The notes beneath the pieces are model-generated. The model saw only the letters and a program-made list of their open reading frames with translations, ran no database searches and was not told the origin of the DNA. 64,000 nucleotides of DNA from Adiantum capillus-veneris (taxonomy: Eukaryota; Streptophyta; Polypodiopsida; Polypodiales; Pteridaceae), in assembly GCA_014529385.2 (NCBI GenBank), contig CM043963.1:102902912-102966911 (forward strand), read 5' to 3'. A program made the position numbers and the translations under genes. This document shows, in pieces, positions 46,865-59,335 of the stretch; position 1 is the first letter of the stretch; the number at the start of each line of letters is the position of its first letter.

Positions 46865-47899
46865 AACCTACTATGCCATGAGGTAGTCCCACAAACAGTG
46901 CCGTCTATGCACCGGCCAACTCCCAAGTGAAGTATAGTTGGATGTGCAACTATCGACACTAGAACATGGTGACTCGCCTTTATTGTCTGCTGTCCCACAA
47001 GCGCTCCCAGAATCCTACCAAGAACTTAAAAATAAGACCCCCCTCTTACCGGTGAGCCATAATAACTAGGAAAATGGGGAGGACATAAAAATGATAACCC
47101 CTATGTGTGTGTATATATTGTAAATACATGTCAAAAAAGAAAAAAATAATTCAATTTTTACTCTTGTTGTGTGTTTTCAGGCCAAAAACATGATCAAAAT
47201 GGAGCAATCCACAAAAATATGGCCAAATAATGAAAATAGAAATGTTTTCGATTTTTAACAAGGAATGAAATTTTTTGAGAGGTGTGGATAATTTCGTTCA
47301 ATAATTGTTAATAAAAGCTAATAAAGATTCAAAATAAATAAATAAATAAATAAATAAGCAAGAATGTCTAAATTGGATTCCGACTTCAAACACCAGATCT
47401 TAAAGCTCAATGGAAAGGCCAAACAAATTTGGGGCAATTCTAATCAAAAAGTTTGACGGCCACTTTGACTAACTAACCACAGGGCACAACTTGCGACAAA
47501 AAGATCCTCTGATGTCGGTTTTCAGAAATTTTCAATCTGAGAGTACATTGTGATGCCTACTAGTCTCAATGGGTAGGTATAGTATGGGGGTGTCAAGAAA
47601 TTCTAGATATGTATAGTCCTTTAGGCCTTTTGTACTCTCATTTTCATTCTAGTCCTGTGAAAGAGAGCTCCAACTAGTGGATTTCGGTGACCTTTTGCAT
47701 TCTCTACACACTACACTTGACCCCTGCATACCTTTAATGGGCATACAACTATCAACTAATGACTCCAAATCAAGTTCGGCTCAAAAGAGGACCATCAACT
47801 TCATCAGGATCAACAACAAGTGCAAGATACACAACCAAGGCCATCACCAACCATAACTAACATAATAGAAGCTAGATAGAGCAAGTTGGGGACATAAAT
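46865..47899 (+). repeat. Possible gypsy LTR related to 2.5-3.9 kb
   Basis: Around 47,080-47,200 the order GAGGACA, TAxGTGTGT, a run of A and GGAGCAATCC parallels 2,637-2,740 in the LTR at 2.5 kb. The rest is diverged and no PPT or terminus is certain. It directly precedes the second palindrome array. Confidence 0.35.
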
Positions 47900-48530
47900 G
47901 ACAATATAATGAAACTTTTATCTTAGGTGTACCGAAGATGATTTTCCATGTTTAAAGCACTTTTTGCACATTTTTTTTTGCATAAGCATGATCCCCTTAT
48001 CTGACACAATTCCTACATCACCTTGGTGCACTCTTCTCATGCATGCATTACCCTAGGATACACTTAACCGCCCAAAAGAGGCTAAAAGTGGACACAACTG
48101 ACTTCTAGCTTGTCAAATGAGTCCAAACTTCATCAACAACCAAGATCCAACCCTTCAAAGGCAATCGAGTTGAAAGAAGCCCAAAAAAACTCAAAACCAG
48201 ACAACTCTATCTTAGGCGTGCCTAAGTTAGAACTGATAACCCAACCCATCGAATTTAGCCACAGAAATGTTTATAGGGCTCACATGAAGCACCATGTTAA
48301 TTTTCATCAAGTTTGGCAAAGTATAACTCATTCAAAAACCACAATCTCTGAAAGCAAAAAAAGCGAACACAAAGCTGCCCATAACTCTCACCACAGGTGT
48401 CAGAAAGATATCACACTTCATGCATATCACTTGCAACACATGCACACCATGTGCATCCATTCTGGTACAAATTTTCATGCATACACACACACACACACCA
48501 TCTTAGGTGTGCCTAAGATAAATATTGCCA
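47900..48530. repeat. Second palindrome array, left part
   Basis: Three palindromes of the ATCTTAGG-NNNN-CCTAAGAT type begin at 47,920 (centre TGTA, one arm change), 48,209 (CGTG, one arm change) and 48,500 (TGTG). Spacings are 289 and 291 bp. The DNA between is diverged. The ORF at 48,110-48,568 runs across the array and is not regarded as a gene. Confidence 0.85.
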
Positions 48531-48659
48531 AAAATTGTGTTTTTTGTGCTGTTTTATTTATTTATTAGATTCTCTACTTGTTGGGAATTTCTAGAACTGG
48601 TTTGACAACCAAATTTGGTGGTTTTCTATCATGATCTTTCTCATTATCTTCGGGAGATC

Positions 48660-50640
48660 CAAAGAAGAAAACAATGAAGGCTAAACTGGCAGAGCTTCCC
48701 CATATCATCTAGAAGAAATTTTTTTAAAAGAGGCAACTGTCACATGGATGGACAAAGAATAGCTCGAGAGCCAACATGTTACTGTATACCATGGCATATC
48801 TAAAAGTGCACAAGGATCCAAGGTAGAACTGCAAATGCTACCCAAGGAAGCTCAAGACCTTGCAAAAGAAGATGCAGCTAGACCGTTGTGGGAAAAGATC
48901 GGTCTCAAAGACTACATCCAGCTAGAACCCTATGGTGTGGACTACAAGAGAGCTTATGAATTGCTACACAACATCATTGAAGAAGGTCGTGCTACCATCT
49001 CAGACTTTAATGACACCCCAATCAAGGTGAACAACACAAAGGATTAAGTATAGAGCGGGCATTTCACCTCTATCACGAGCACTTCCATTTCACCAAAAAG
49101 ATTCCATCAAGATAGAGTGGGAAATTTGCCTCTATCATGAACACTTCCATTTCACCACAAATATTCCACCAAGATACACTATTCCAAATCATGCAGTGGC
49201 TTCTACTTTCACCTAGGCATCCAAGAAAGAGGGAGCCACCAAAGTAAACCATGTCTGCTACATTCATACCACCCTCACACATGTGAAGAATCGACAAAAC
49301 ATTTCCTTATTGAGGGCTCCAGAATTGGTCACAAGGATAACATACCATGCTATTGGCCAGGTAGCACACATACAGTAGCCCCCATAAAAAATTTATGGCT
49401 GGCAAGAAAAAGAGAAGACAAAAGTACAAACCAGAGCACCACCAGTGGCCACAAGGTTAAGGATGAGACTTGTCAATGTCTTGGAACAAGAGGCAACCAT
49501 AGCAAAGGCAACAGAAAGTGACAAGAAAGAGGAAACTCCTCTGGAAAGAAAAACAATAAGAAAAGGGAAAGCTAAAGTGGATGAGGTGGAGCCAAGAAAA
49601 GAACACATCCCACCGCACCACTAGAAGAGCCTACTCAAAAAGCAACAAGGGTAGAAAGATAAGTAGCCGCATTTGAGCTCGAAAGAGGGCTCAAATGTGA
49701 TTTTGAAATAAAATGGAAGCCGTCACCCAAGAGATCAAGATTTGAACGAAGAATCCCAAGTACAATTTGCATGATGCTCACTTCGACAAAAGATCAAGAT
49801 ACACAATCAGATTAGTCTGAAGTGGGCACTTCCAGAAAGTTAGAAATCTTGGAAGACATCGATGAGTATACCCAATATGCACATGAAGCTATGGACAAAA
49901 TGAAAGAGGAGATTTATACTCGCCATCAACAACTTCACAATCTGTATCAGTGTCTAGAGTACTCAAATGAAAAGCTTGACCTGGCAAATTCCTTTAATGA
50001 AACATACAAAGAAGCCATGGAAATCACAAACAAGAAACTAGATGAAGTGGCTGCAAAGTTCAAAGTGGATTTGGAAGCCTAAAGAGCAAAGAACCAACAA
50101 CAAGAGCAACAGCTTCAAGAGGTAACCATTGCATCATACAAGACTCCACATCATCTTTTCAATGGATGAAAGTACATCTAAACATTGCAAATGCTTAGCT
50201 GACCCAATCAAAATCTTGCTATCAAGAACATAATCAACTACTGAACCAGCTCAGAGATAACCCCACCATGGCTACACTACAAAGAACGGATGAGGCTTAC
50301 AAAGAACTTGAATAGAAAGTTAGAAATCTTGAAATGGAAATCAAGCTAGAACAGATGTGACATAGAGAACTCTCCATAGGGTTCATGCAATGAGAAGAGG
50401 GCTACCAAAAAGAAATAGCACATCTTAAGGAAGAACTTAGCAAAGCTCAAGAAGCTGCTAAGTCACAAGAATCCATAGCAGGGTAAGATCAACCTGACAG
50501 AGCTATGGAGATACAGATGAGCCTTGCAATTTATGAACTTTGAAGAAGCTACCACTTAAGAAGGAAATCCCCTAGAGCTTGTGATTCCCCAAGAGGAAGA
50601 CGGACCTTTTGCCCCACTCAAAAGCCTAATAGCAGATACT
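48660..50640 (+). pseudogene. Coiled-coil retroelement fragment inside the second array
   Basis: Broken plus-strand frames: 48,835-49,047 (KEAQDLAKEDAARPLWEKI and onward), 49,822-50,082 (EAMDKMKEEIYTRHQQLHNL and onward, strongly heptad-like), then more coiled-coil-like pieces to about 50,640 that end IPQEEDGPFAPLKSLIADTE in the frame before 50,648. The layout (N-terminal domain with a conserved Leu-Trp, then coiled coil) resembles the post-integrase ORF at 33.1-34.6 kb, so a related origin is likely. It separates the two parts of the array by about 2.8 kb. Confidence 0.5.
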
Positions 50641-51259
50641 GAATCATGATCTTGTATCTTGAGGTATTGCACCCCATTTTGGTCCATATAGAAGTTTTCT
50701 TGCTTGTTTTCCCTAATATCCTCCTTAAACTCAATGGTATGGTCATCTATCCTTACAAAAAAATTCTTATTTGGATCCAAGTAAATCTAGGCTTCATACT
50801 TGTTGGTTTTGAAGAAGGTCAAGATATGTTTGAACTTGAGTGGGTCCCAATTCCTGATTGTGTTGAAAAACAAGACATCTTAGAACTTGAGTCGGAGTAA
50901 GTGTCTGGCACTTCTTTTGCAATAGTTTCTAATGGTGTCCCTTAGTTTACTCTCTTTTGTGGATGCTCTGCTCCTATTCTCTCCTACCCAAGTTTCCCAA
51001 AACTCTACCAGATCTTAAGTACATATATGGGCTCACACAACTTAATTGAACAAATACTTCAAGCTTGGAAAGTGGCTTTTGGTTCCAGACATAGTTCTTC
51101 CCCTCCTTGTCTATCCCTTTTCCACAAATTTGTGATTACTTACAAACCAGCACTTCAAACCGTATGTGATCCTCAACTCGTCAATTTGAAGTCACAAAAT
51201 ATGTAAAAATTCCTTTTTCCAACCACTGGACACATACAGTATGTCCTAGCTCTGAAACA
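50641..51259. other. No gene seen
   Basis: Pyrimidine-rich sequence between the coiled-coil fragment and the array. The ORF at 50,646-50,900 is unrecognised. Confidence 0.45.
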
Positions 51260-52010
51260 TTGCAATGGCGATCTTAGGCATGCCTAAGATTGCTGCACCT
51301 CTCTGTGGGAGTAATTTCAACTACTATCACTTGAATGGGGTCCACACAGCTTGACAAAGATATCCTTGGTCTCAAATTCACAAAATGACTCTTTTGGTAG
51401 AAAATTTACCTTTGGTGCACCTAAGATAAATCTTCCCTATTTCAATATGTTTTTGCCCAATGTGACTTGTGTAGATCCATGTGATTTCAAGCTTGTCTAA
51501 TTAGTTTCACAAATTTTGGACAGTTTACCAGTGTTTTATCACCCGTTTTTGTTCTTGTTGTAAAGGTTTCCAACTTTCTTGGTGTCTCTTGCCCTTGTAA
51601 AACTCTAAGCTTGCTCAAATTGCTTAAGGGTTGTATCATGGTCTAATGAAACCCTGTGAGTTGCACCCCTCTGGATGGAATTCTATCTTGGGTGCACCTA
51701 AGATAAAACTCTACCAAAATTTGACATTTTGCAATTTTTACTTCCCAAATTTTCTTGCAAGTTTTAGGATTTATCCACACCCAAGTTCCAAGTTTTAGCT
51801 AGAATTGACGCTACTTTTGTTAAGTTTCTCAAAAGTTAGCGGTTTTTTTTCCAGATTTGGGCTTGATGAAGCTTTTCAAACATCCAAATGTTTCCAAAGT
51901 CAAGGGAGATAGTCTAGTCAAGTTGGTCTACCACCTTGTCAGTTTAATTTCACAATGTCAGTCCCAAAACCCCCCTGTCTATCTTAGGTGCACCTAAGAT
52001 AAATTTGACT
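51260..52010. repeat. Second palindrome array, right part
   Basis: Palindromes begin at 51,271 (ATCTTAGGCATGCCTAAGAT, perfect), 51,408 (centre TGCA, two arm changes), 51,685 (TGCA, one arm change) and 51,981 (ATCTTAGGTGCACCTAAGAT, perfect). Spacings are 137, 277 and 296 bp. Half-sites occur at 52,716-52,727, 52,737 and 52,871. Confidence 0.88.
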
Positions 52011-52366
52011 ATTTTTTTATTTTCTTCAATGCACCTCAGATCAGATGCAATCCTGATGGTTTTCTTCTTACCCTACTCCTATTAAACATTAAAAAAGAGT
52101 GCAGAAAGTGGAAAATTCAACCTTCAGTGTCCAATCTCTACTTTCTCTTATGTGATACCCTTACCGACCACTAGCTAGTCTCAAGGACCCTTCACCTAGT
52201 CCGTCCTACTAAACTAATACTCCCGAGGTCCTTACCAAGTGTCTCTACTCTCAAGCACCTCTCAACCATGATAAAATAAAAAAATTGTGTTAATCTAGCC
52301 GAAACTAAAGGAAGTAATGAAAGTTTAAGTGAATGATTTGGGTTTTCTCTAGTCTATGTTTCCTCC

Positions 52367-52380
52367 TCCCCGACAACGGC
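52367..52380 (-). other. Gypsy primer binding site on the minus strand
   Basis: The minus strand reads GCCGTTGTCGGGGA, the core of the common plant gypsy site. It lies 367 bp from the nearest full palindrome, comparable to the 531 bp between primer site and array at 3.9-4.4 kb. It suggests a minus-strand element with its LTR to the right of 52,386. Confidence 0.6.
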
Positions 52381-52385
52381 TTTGA

Positions 52386-53500
52386 AATGCCGGCCGGCTA
52401 CCAAGACTCACCATATTGATGCTAGCAAAGCAAGAACCACAAACATAAAATTTCACATAGCTGACCCAACTAGTGCATGGAGGCTAAAAGACAAATCTAA
52501 TCTCTCAGAAAACTCGAGTCCAATGTGCTCTTTCCTAGATCGGTCTCAGCAGATGTGTGTCAAACACCAAAAGAAACTTTTCTTATTGCAAGCTTCATCC
52601 AATGATTTTGTATAGCGACGATGCTCTAAATGCAATGAAGCTTACTACCTAGAATGTGTAGAGTATCCTCAACATCCCCATATGCTTAAAAGTCATTTTG
52701 ACACTCGGACAAAATCATGCCTAAGATAAACAACCTATCTTGGGTAGGTTAATTTCTGCCTATGAAGCACTCTATAGCTTCCTTAGGAGGTGCTCTATCT
52801 ATCCCTGTGGTAAAAAATCATTTTAGATTCATGTATTGTGTATAGGGAACTAAAATAGATCGTAGATGGGCATGCCTAAGAACACAACTTCATTGGGAGT
52901 AACTTAAGTAGAAAGAGAGAACTTTCACCTACTAGCACGTTGATATGCTCGGACCCACAATGCAACACCGCATGAGGGAGACACAAAGAATCAAAAGAAA
53001 CAAAGAACTCACAATACTCAGCTACAACGTACGCTCACCTTCATTATCCAAAACTTAGGTCAGAAGTTACAAAAATTGGCTTTTATACCTTATCCAAGGT
53101 TTAAGGAATGGATTCCTAGACAATTGGGCTGAATGGTGCAGCTTAGGAAGGTACAAATTTGGAAGCCCTCAGCCCCTTTAAATTATTTGGCACTCAGTAA
53201 TAATACAACATCTTGGACTTTTTTGATATTTCTCATTAATACATGAGGTTGTGATACAATCAATGGGGATAAACATAAGAATGATGTCTTTCTATTAGCT
53301 GAGTAGCTAACATTGTCATTGACAATGTATCTAACTTCAAAAGTGTAGGGCACGCAATTGAAAACAAGTATCCTGAGCTTACCTAGGTTCCATGTGCTGC
53401 TCACACTTTGAGTTTGATTCTCAAGGACTTTGAAAAATATTTTTAAGTGAGACAAACTTTAATAGACGCTAATCATGTTTTCAAGTTCATTAGAGAGCAT
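52386..53500 (-). other. Possible LTR of the minus-strand gypsy element and unassigned DNA
   Basis: It follows a minus-strand primer binding site, so the first part should be LTR, but no terminus or partner is found. Half-palindromes at 52,716 and 52,871 fall here. Nothing recognisable is coded. Confidence 0.35.
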
Positions 53501-53519
53501 GCTTTTACTTATACTCTGT

Positions 53520-54320
53520 TTAGAGCTTTATCATCCGACAAGAGTTTGCAGATATTTTGTGAGACACGGTTTGCAATTGCTTACTACATTCTTGAAATGT
53601 TGCAATAGGTTAAGACAACCCTTTGTGAAACAGTCTCAAATAGAAGATGGGATATTTAGATTGACAAGTATTCCTGCTATGAGCATGTAGCCACTAGGTG
53701 ATTTTGGCTTGTGAACTCTCCTGTGTTGTGGTATAAATTGTCACTGTTACAAAGCCTTTCATGCATCTAGCATGCTTGGTTCATAAAGTTGCTCTCATAT
53801 TTGGGTGGGTCTATTGGTACATGCATGAGGCTATTTGCAAGCTGAAAAGAGAGCACGTTCTTTGAAGTACAAGAGAAAAACATGATGGGGTCTTTTCTTG
53901 AGAAACATTGGGATTGATTACACACCCCTTTACATGGAGCAATATTTGTGTCGGATCCAAAGTTTCAAATGCACAATCAATATTCTAATAATGAGGTCAT
54001 CAATAATTTTAAAGAAAGTGTTTACACAATTATTTGGTGATATAGATGGCACAATAGCTTGCATGCGAAAGACAACTTACACCAATAGAGGAGGGATTTC
54101 TGGGGATCCATGGCACATAGATGCAATCGAGACATTGAGGGCAGTGGAGCTATAACACGTGGCTGTTAGAGTCTTGTTAGTGTTCGCCTCTCATGGAAGC
54201 TTTGAGAAAAATTGGTCATCTTTTACTTTTCTACACACTAAGAAAAGAAATATATTGGATCCTAAATGGGTTGTAGATTTAGTGTACTTCTTTACAATAT
54301 TTGATTAATGCACAAATCGG
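53520..54320 (+). pseudogene. hAT transposase remnant
   Basis: Frame-hopping translation matches the better copy at 61.37-62.16 kb in order: SLQIFCETRFAIAYYILEML (53,543), LHGAIFVSDPKFQMHNQ (about 53,932), GDPWHIDAIE (about 54,104) and the hAT C-terminal dimerisation region VAVRVLLVFASHGSFEKNWS (about 54,162) followed by HTKKRN. Many stops and frameshifts; the BED and DUF659-like parts are absent. A dead copy of the same family. Confidence 0.85.
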
Positions 54321-54471
54321 CAAGGATAGCTACACGAGCTACATAGTAAACCTTTGGATGTTTTCAAACCCATAAAGCAATTGCAAGAGAAGCCCACTCT
54401 ACCTGTGATTGATGCTCTAAATGGGGTATAAGCAACCTATATTTAATCAAGTAAATCCCTTGAGTGTCATA

Positions 54472-54582
<111 letters not shown>

Positions 54583-54708
54583 CATCAAGTAATTTCATTA
54601 ATTTGGGCCTATTTAAGTGATTCCTCTCTTTACCTTGGGAAATATGTTGCAACACATTGCGCAAAAAAGATTGTTTCTCATGCTCAAAAGGCTATGGAAT
54701 ACATAAAA

Positions 54709-55044
54709 TCAAGCGTCTAAGAATCCAACATAGGCTATATACATCAGAGGATTTAGTGAACGAAAGGGGGTTTGTGCTAATGGATCTATCCATGGATAAT
54801 TTCTCTCTTGTTGTGATCTTGCTTCTGAGGATAGCTGTAGCAAGCAAGAAAATGTCCCTTTGGTGTTTGCAATGGTGCTTGATTCCCAATCAGTGATGCC
54901 GACATGTACACCCTTGGTGTCAAAGTGTATTAGTATGTTACGAGCATCCAAATCATTGTATAAAAAGTCATGGCTATGCAAAAATTTCAACATCCATAAG
55001 AGAGAATTTTTGATTGGTAAGATATCCTCAATAAACTGCTCCAA
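54709..55044 (-). pseudogene. Kinase-like fragment
   Basis: A 111-residue frame contains FLYNDLDARNILIHFD, then VHVGITDWESS. This resembles the catalytic loop (H/Y-x-D-x4-N) and the metal-binding D of the protein-kinase-like fold; the ITDWE form recalls aminoglycoside or choline kinase-type members. The ATP-binding lobe is not found. Upstream sequence on the same strand is open only after a stop near 55,060. Probably a captured or decayed gene piece. Confidence 0.45.
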
Positions 55045-56546
55045 AGTTCTAGAGGTGTATTAAAACTCGCTTATAGCTGGTTTGCTTCCATCATGACAAC
55101 AAGCTTGTATCCACTACTCTACCTGGCCACCGTTCCACATTCTAGAGATAAGCATTTGCTTAATTCTATGACACACAAGGGATTTTTTGAGGATCATGCC
55201 ACTGTGTTGAATAGTCATGCTAGTGTCCTCTCTAGTTCCATTTGTATGGGAGATTTTCTGTGCAACATGAGCTTGTAGATCCTAGACACGTACACTATAT
55301 CCTTGAATTCTAAACGTGTCACTCTGACCTAATTCACAATAGCAAAGTGACATTCATCAAGGTGAGCCTATAGGTGAAAAACAGAAATTTTGCAAATCAA
55401 GTGAAGGACCGGGGGGGGGAGGGGGGGTTAGGCTTTCATCCAAAGCAATTGCCTTTGTGATACAAAGGGACATGTAGAAGATGTGACTGCTATTGAAATT
55501 TGGGCTACAGGTTCAACAATTTCTTCATGAGAAAATGGTCCTTCCTCTTTAGTCCATGGATGTTTGGAGGAGTCTTCTTGTATCTTTTTTTCCCTTGAGC
55601 TCTAGATGGAGGTGTTACATAAGCTACATCTGAGCTAGAATCCCTGGGTAGTCTTGATCTCCGCACCTTGGATGCTCTCAAACTTCCTAGCAATCTTCCC
55701 TAAGAGTTGTTTGATTGCTTGCTATATGTATGACTCCATTTGTCAACATGATTGGGTCAAATTGCATCAAAGAAAATGAAGCTTCTAGCTTGGGAAACAA
55801 TGTCTCACAAGCTCTGTAATGAAGTCCTCAAAGTTTGATGCAAGCAAATTAAATGCTCGTCATACATGATCCTCTATAACATGATATAGGTGGAGTACAA
55901 GAGCATCAATAAAAACCTTACAATGAGCAGGAAACAGGTTTGTCTCTACCATGGTTGGAATGCTAAAAAGAAAATTAGAGACAAAAATCTAAACATTAAC
56001 GCATGAAAATGTCATATTAAATATTAGTGAATAACAAAAATTGATGACATCAAATATAGACATAAAAATACCGAAATTGATTAAGTGATTTAAAAAAACC
56101 ATAAAAGATAGAATCCTCCTTACAGTCCAACAGGGAGGTTTGCATAGTCAAGGACAAGGTATATATTTAAACAATTCCTCTATCATAAAAACTAATATCT
56201 AATATTCCCAAATGATTTTCTCAAGTTAAACTGATCTTTTAATATGGGGAAGTACCAGGGGAGTAAAATCTAGAATATTGCTAAGGCTACCACACCCATC
56301 TCTGTAAGGGATGCAAAGGAGGGAAAATAGGGATCCAAAGGGGGACAGTCTCAAAAGAGCAATGTGATTCAATGGGGCTCAAAAGACCTAGGTTCAACCC
56401 CATTAAAACTTCCATAGGCTAAAGTTTCTAATTTTAATTGTATAATCCAAAGGCCAAAGTAGGGGAAATAGGGGATGGTCATGGGAAGACTAAAAAGTCC
56501 TCCCACATCCCTAGGAAGGAGGGGGCAAGCCCTTATTGTAGGGGAT

Positions 56547-56547
<1 letters not shown>
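55045..56547. other. No gene recognised
   Basis: Contains a G run (55,411-55,428) and short ORFs on both strands, such as 55,693-55,505 (basic, SRAQGKKRYKK), without known motifs. Confidence 0.5.

Positions 56548-56614
<67 letters not shown>
56548..56614. repeat. (CA)n microsatellite
   Basis: About 67 bp of uninterrupted CA. Confidence 0.98.
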
Positions 56615-56617
<3 letters not shown>

Positions 56618-57102
56618 CAAAGCTCCCCATTTACACAAAGGGAATACTGGACACATGTCAGGCTCCTAGGCCAGTTGCCCCCAAGCTCCCCTCAAATCCT
56701 ATTGGATGGCCATAGAGGTGGACAAATGAGAATTACGATAGAGTAAATTTATTCTAATCAATTTAGAAAATGCTTGATAAAAGAACCGATAAACATTAAG
56801 CTCCCTAGAAGACTATTGGACAGTCTACCAAGGGGTCTAATGAGCATCCAACACCCAATGGCTTTGCCTAATTCCTATTGGCCAGAAGACTAAGAGATCC
56901 ATTGAGAGTTTAATTAAATTATTTAATTACCTAAAGCTCTCACAAAATGGGCAACGTGGACACTTGTCAAAATTCTATCAATTATGCTTCTATTTTGTGA
57001 TGGCTAAGCTTTACAGGAGCCAATGGGAGGCCAGCATGAGCAAATAGCAGAAGGGGTCGACCAAGATGAGAGAGAGGGCTTCATTTTACTCTAACACAAT
57101 GC

Positions 57103-57105
<3 letters not shown>

Positions 57106-57152
<47 letters not shown>
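57106..57152. repeat. (CA)n microsatellite
   Basis: About 47 bp of uninterrupted CA. Confidence 0.98.
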
Positions 57153-57153
<1 letters not shown>

Positions 57154-59330
57154 CTCATGTGTGCAAGAAGAACTCCATCTCCTTCTCGAAGCATTGATAA
57201 GTAGAGGCCTACACTAGAAACTCTTGGCTATGGAATGCAAATCCAACTAAGAGCCAAGCTTCAATGGCATGCTCATCTCCTCTACCATGCTAATTACTAA
57301 GCTAAGCTATGCTATTAGAGTGATTATGTGAGGAGAATACTTATTTCTCATGAGATACATCTTCTTCCTCTCAATCTATCCTCATTCCCTGCTAGCTCTC
57401 ACCATTTTTGAAGGTGTGTGAGGTCTTGGGATTGAGTCTAGCGACACTAGGTGTGTTTTTCAAGCATAATGTGGTTCATGAATCTTCCATCTTCATTGTA
57501 CCAACTAATTTTGTCAAGGAACACAAAGATTGTATTGTACAAAAGTCTCCTTTGATGGAAGAAGCTATAATACAAAGCCTATTGGAGGGGGGACCGTCCT
57601 CAAAGTTGTCAATTGTTCTATTTCTCTCTCTCTTCAAGTATTTTTAATGCCAAATTAGCAAGGTGTAAATCTCTATGTTGCTTTCTCAAATTAAGTACTC
57701 TCTCTATGCTCATTAGGAACTTGTTCTTAATGAAATGCTCACTATGTTATTAATTTCTGCTACAGACAAGTTACTAGTGCATTAAATGTTACATTGGTAT
57801 CAAAGCTATTGGTTTCTTTTTTCTTGCTTAAGAAGAGAGGTCCTCAAGCTTGATACAAATGGTTGGTGTTATTAATTGCAAAAGAGTAAGTAGAATAGGG
57901 ATTTTTCATCCTTGAAGCACGCCTGCTTTATGCAATTAACGGGGATACCGTTGAGAGCTATGGTCTTTTACTTGAATTAGACTATGAAAATGAATTCTAA
58001 GTGTTATATATCCACAAAAGTGCCATATGGGTTGAAAAGAACTTGACATTTTTTTGGAATATTGATCTCACCATTAACCTCACTCTTGCACAACATTTTT
58101 GAACCTAAACTGTGTGAAAAAACAAGTCTTGTTTTTTGCTTTTTCTCAAATTTTTGCAACTATACCACTCTAAACTTCATGTTTGTGAGGTATAGATTGC
58201 TAGAAGATAAGCCTTCATATTTCTCAGATGGTTTGATGCTTCTAGGGAGAACTAAGTGTTAAAATTGAAAGTTATGACCAACTTACAAGAATTGCATAAT
58301 CCTGTATTTTGGCCAAATTAGCACTCTTATGATTTTTTTGGTGGCTTTCTTGATATACAAATGCAATTTTGATGTGTAAGTGGCATGTATAACGTAAATC
58401 TAATCTTCCTTGAGTTTTGGGGGACCTAATATGCTATATAGCATAGTATATGATGATGGTTGAGTTTTTTGATTATTGAAGAATACGAGACATTTTAGTG
58501 TAGCAAGTATAGCTTTCTCTAGCTAGTTTCTTAGGCCAATTGTGTGTATATTGTAGGTAGTAACCATATCTAATCATAAACTCCAAATTTGGCTAGATAT
58601 TGAGTAGTTTCTATGGGATTCTAGAGGTCATAATGCTAAAGCCAGTTTTGTCATGTTTGTTGTATTTAGCACTTCATCATTGTCCCCAAGGTTCCCCTTA
58701 GTAAGAGATCCATTATTCTTTTGACATGCTCCATGGATTCTTTTCAATCCAGTGGCCCAAAGGGAACTAAGAAAACATGTATATAGTATCAGTATTGAGT
58801 GTGACTATAGAAACTTTGATAGTAGCTCCACAGAATGGAAAAAATGCAACTTTTTTGTACCTAATTTTTTTGCCCCAAAAAAAGTTAGTGAGGCAAAAGC
58901 AGCCATATGTTTTGATCACCAACCCATTGAAGTTAATGGAGCATTTTATCTCATTTCCTACCAAAATCCCCACTCTTATTTATATGCAATCAACCGTAAG
59001 AAATGGCTGTTTTGGGCAAAATGCATTGGTCCATCAACTTTGGAGGCTTGATGACAGAAAGAGATGAGAAATTTCACAAGTTTCTCAATTTTTCCATAAG
59101 TAGTAGTCCTTGTACTATAAGATCATGAAAGGATGTTTCAAAATGAGTGGACCTACTATGGTTTTGGAAATTTTCCCCAAAACCTTGAAAGGACACTTTT
59201 ATGTCCTGTTAGGTTACCAGACTAGTGTTAAAAATAAAAATCCAAAATGTTTTAAATTTTGTACAAAACCAAATTTTATGTTTTTCTTAGATAATTTTAT
59301 AATTATTTATTTTAAAATCAAATTTTCTAA
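57153..59330. other. Intergenic, possibly containing an old copia LTR
   Basis: AT-rich. Open frames (57,408-57,647; 58,752-59,051) have no known motifs. Apart from the candidate primer site nothing can be assigned. Confidence 0.45.
57795..57806 (+). other. Candidate copia-type primer binding site
   Basis: TGGTATCAAAGC follows ACAT, so an LTR could end in ACA at 57,793. It is identical to the site in the short copia element at 44.7 kb. No gag is readable downstream and no partner LTR was found. Confidence 0.4.
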
Positions 59331-59335
59331 GCATT

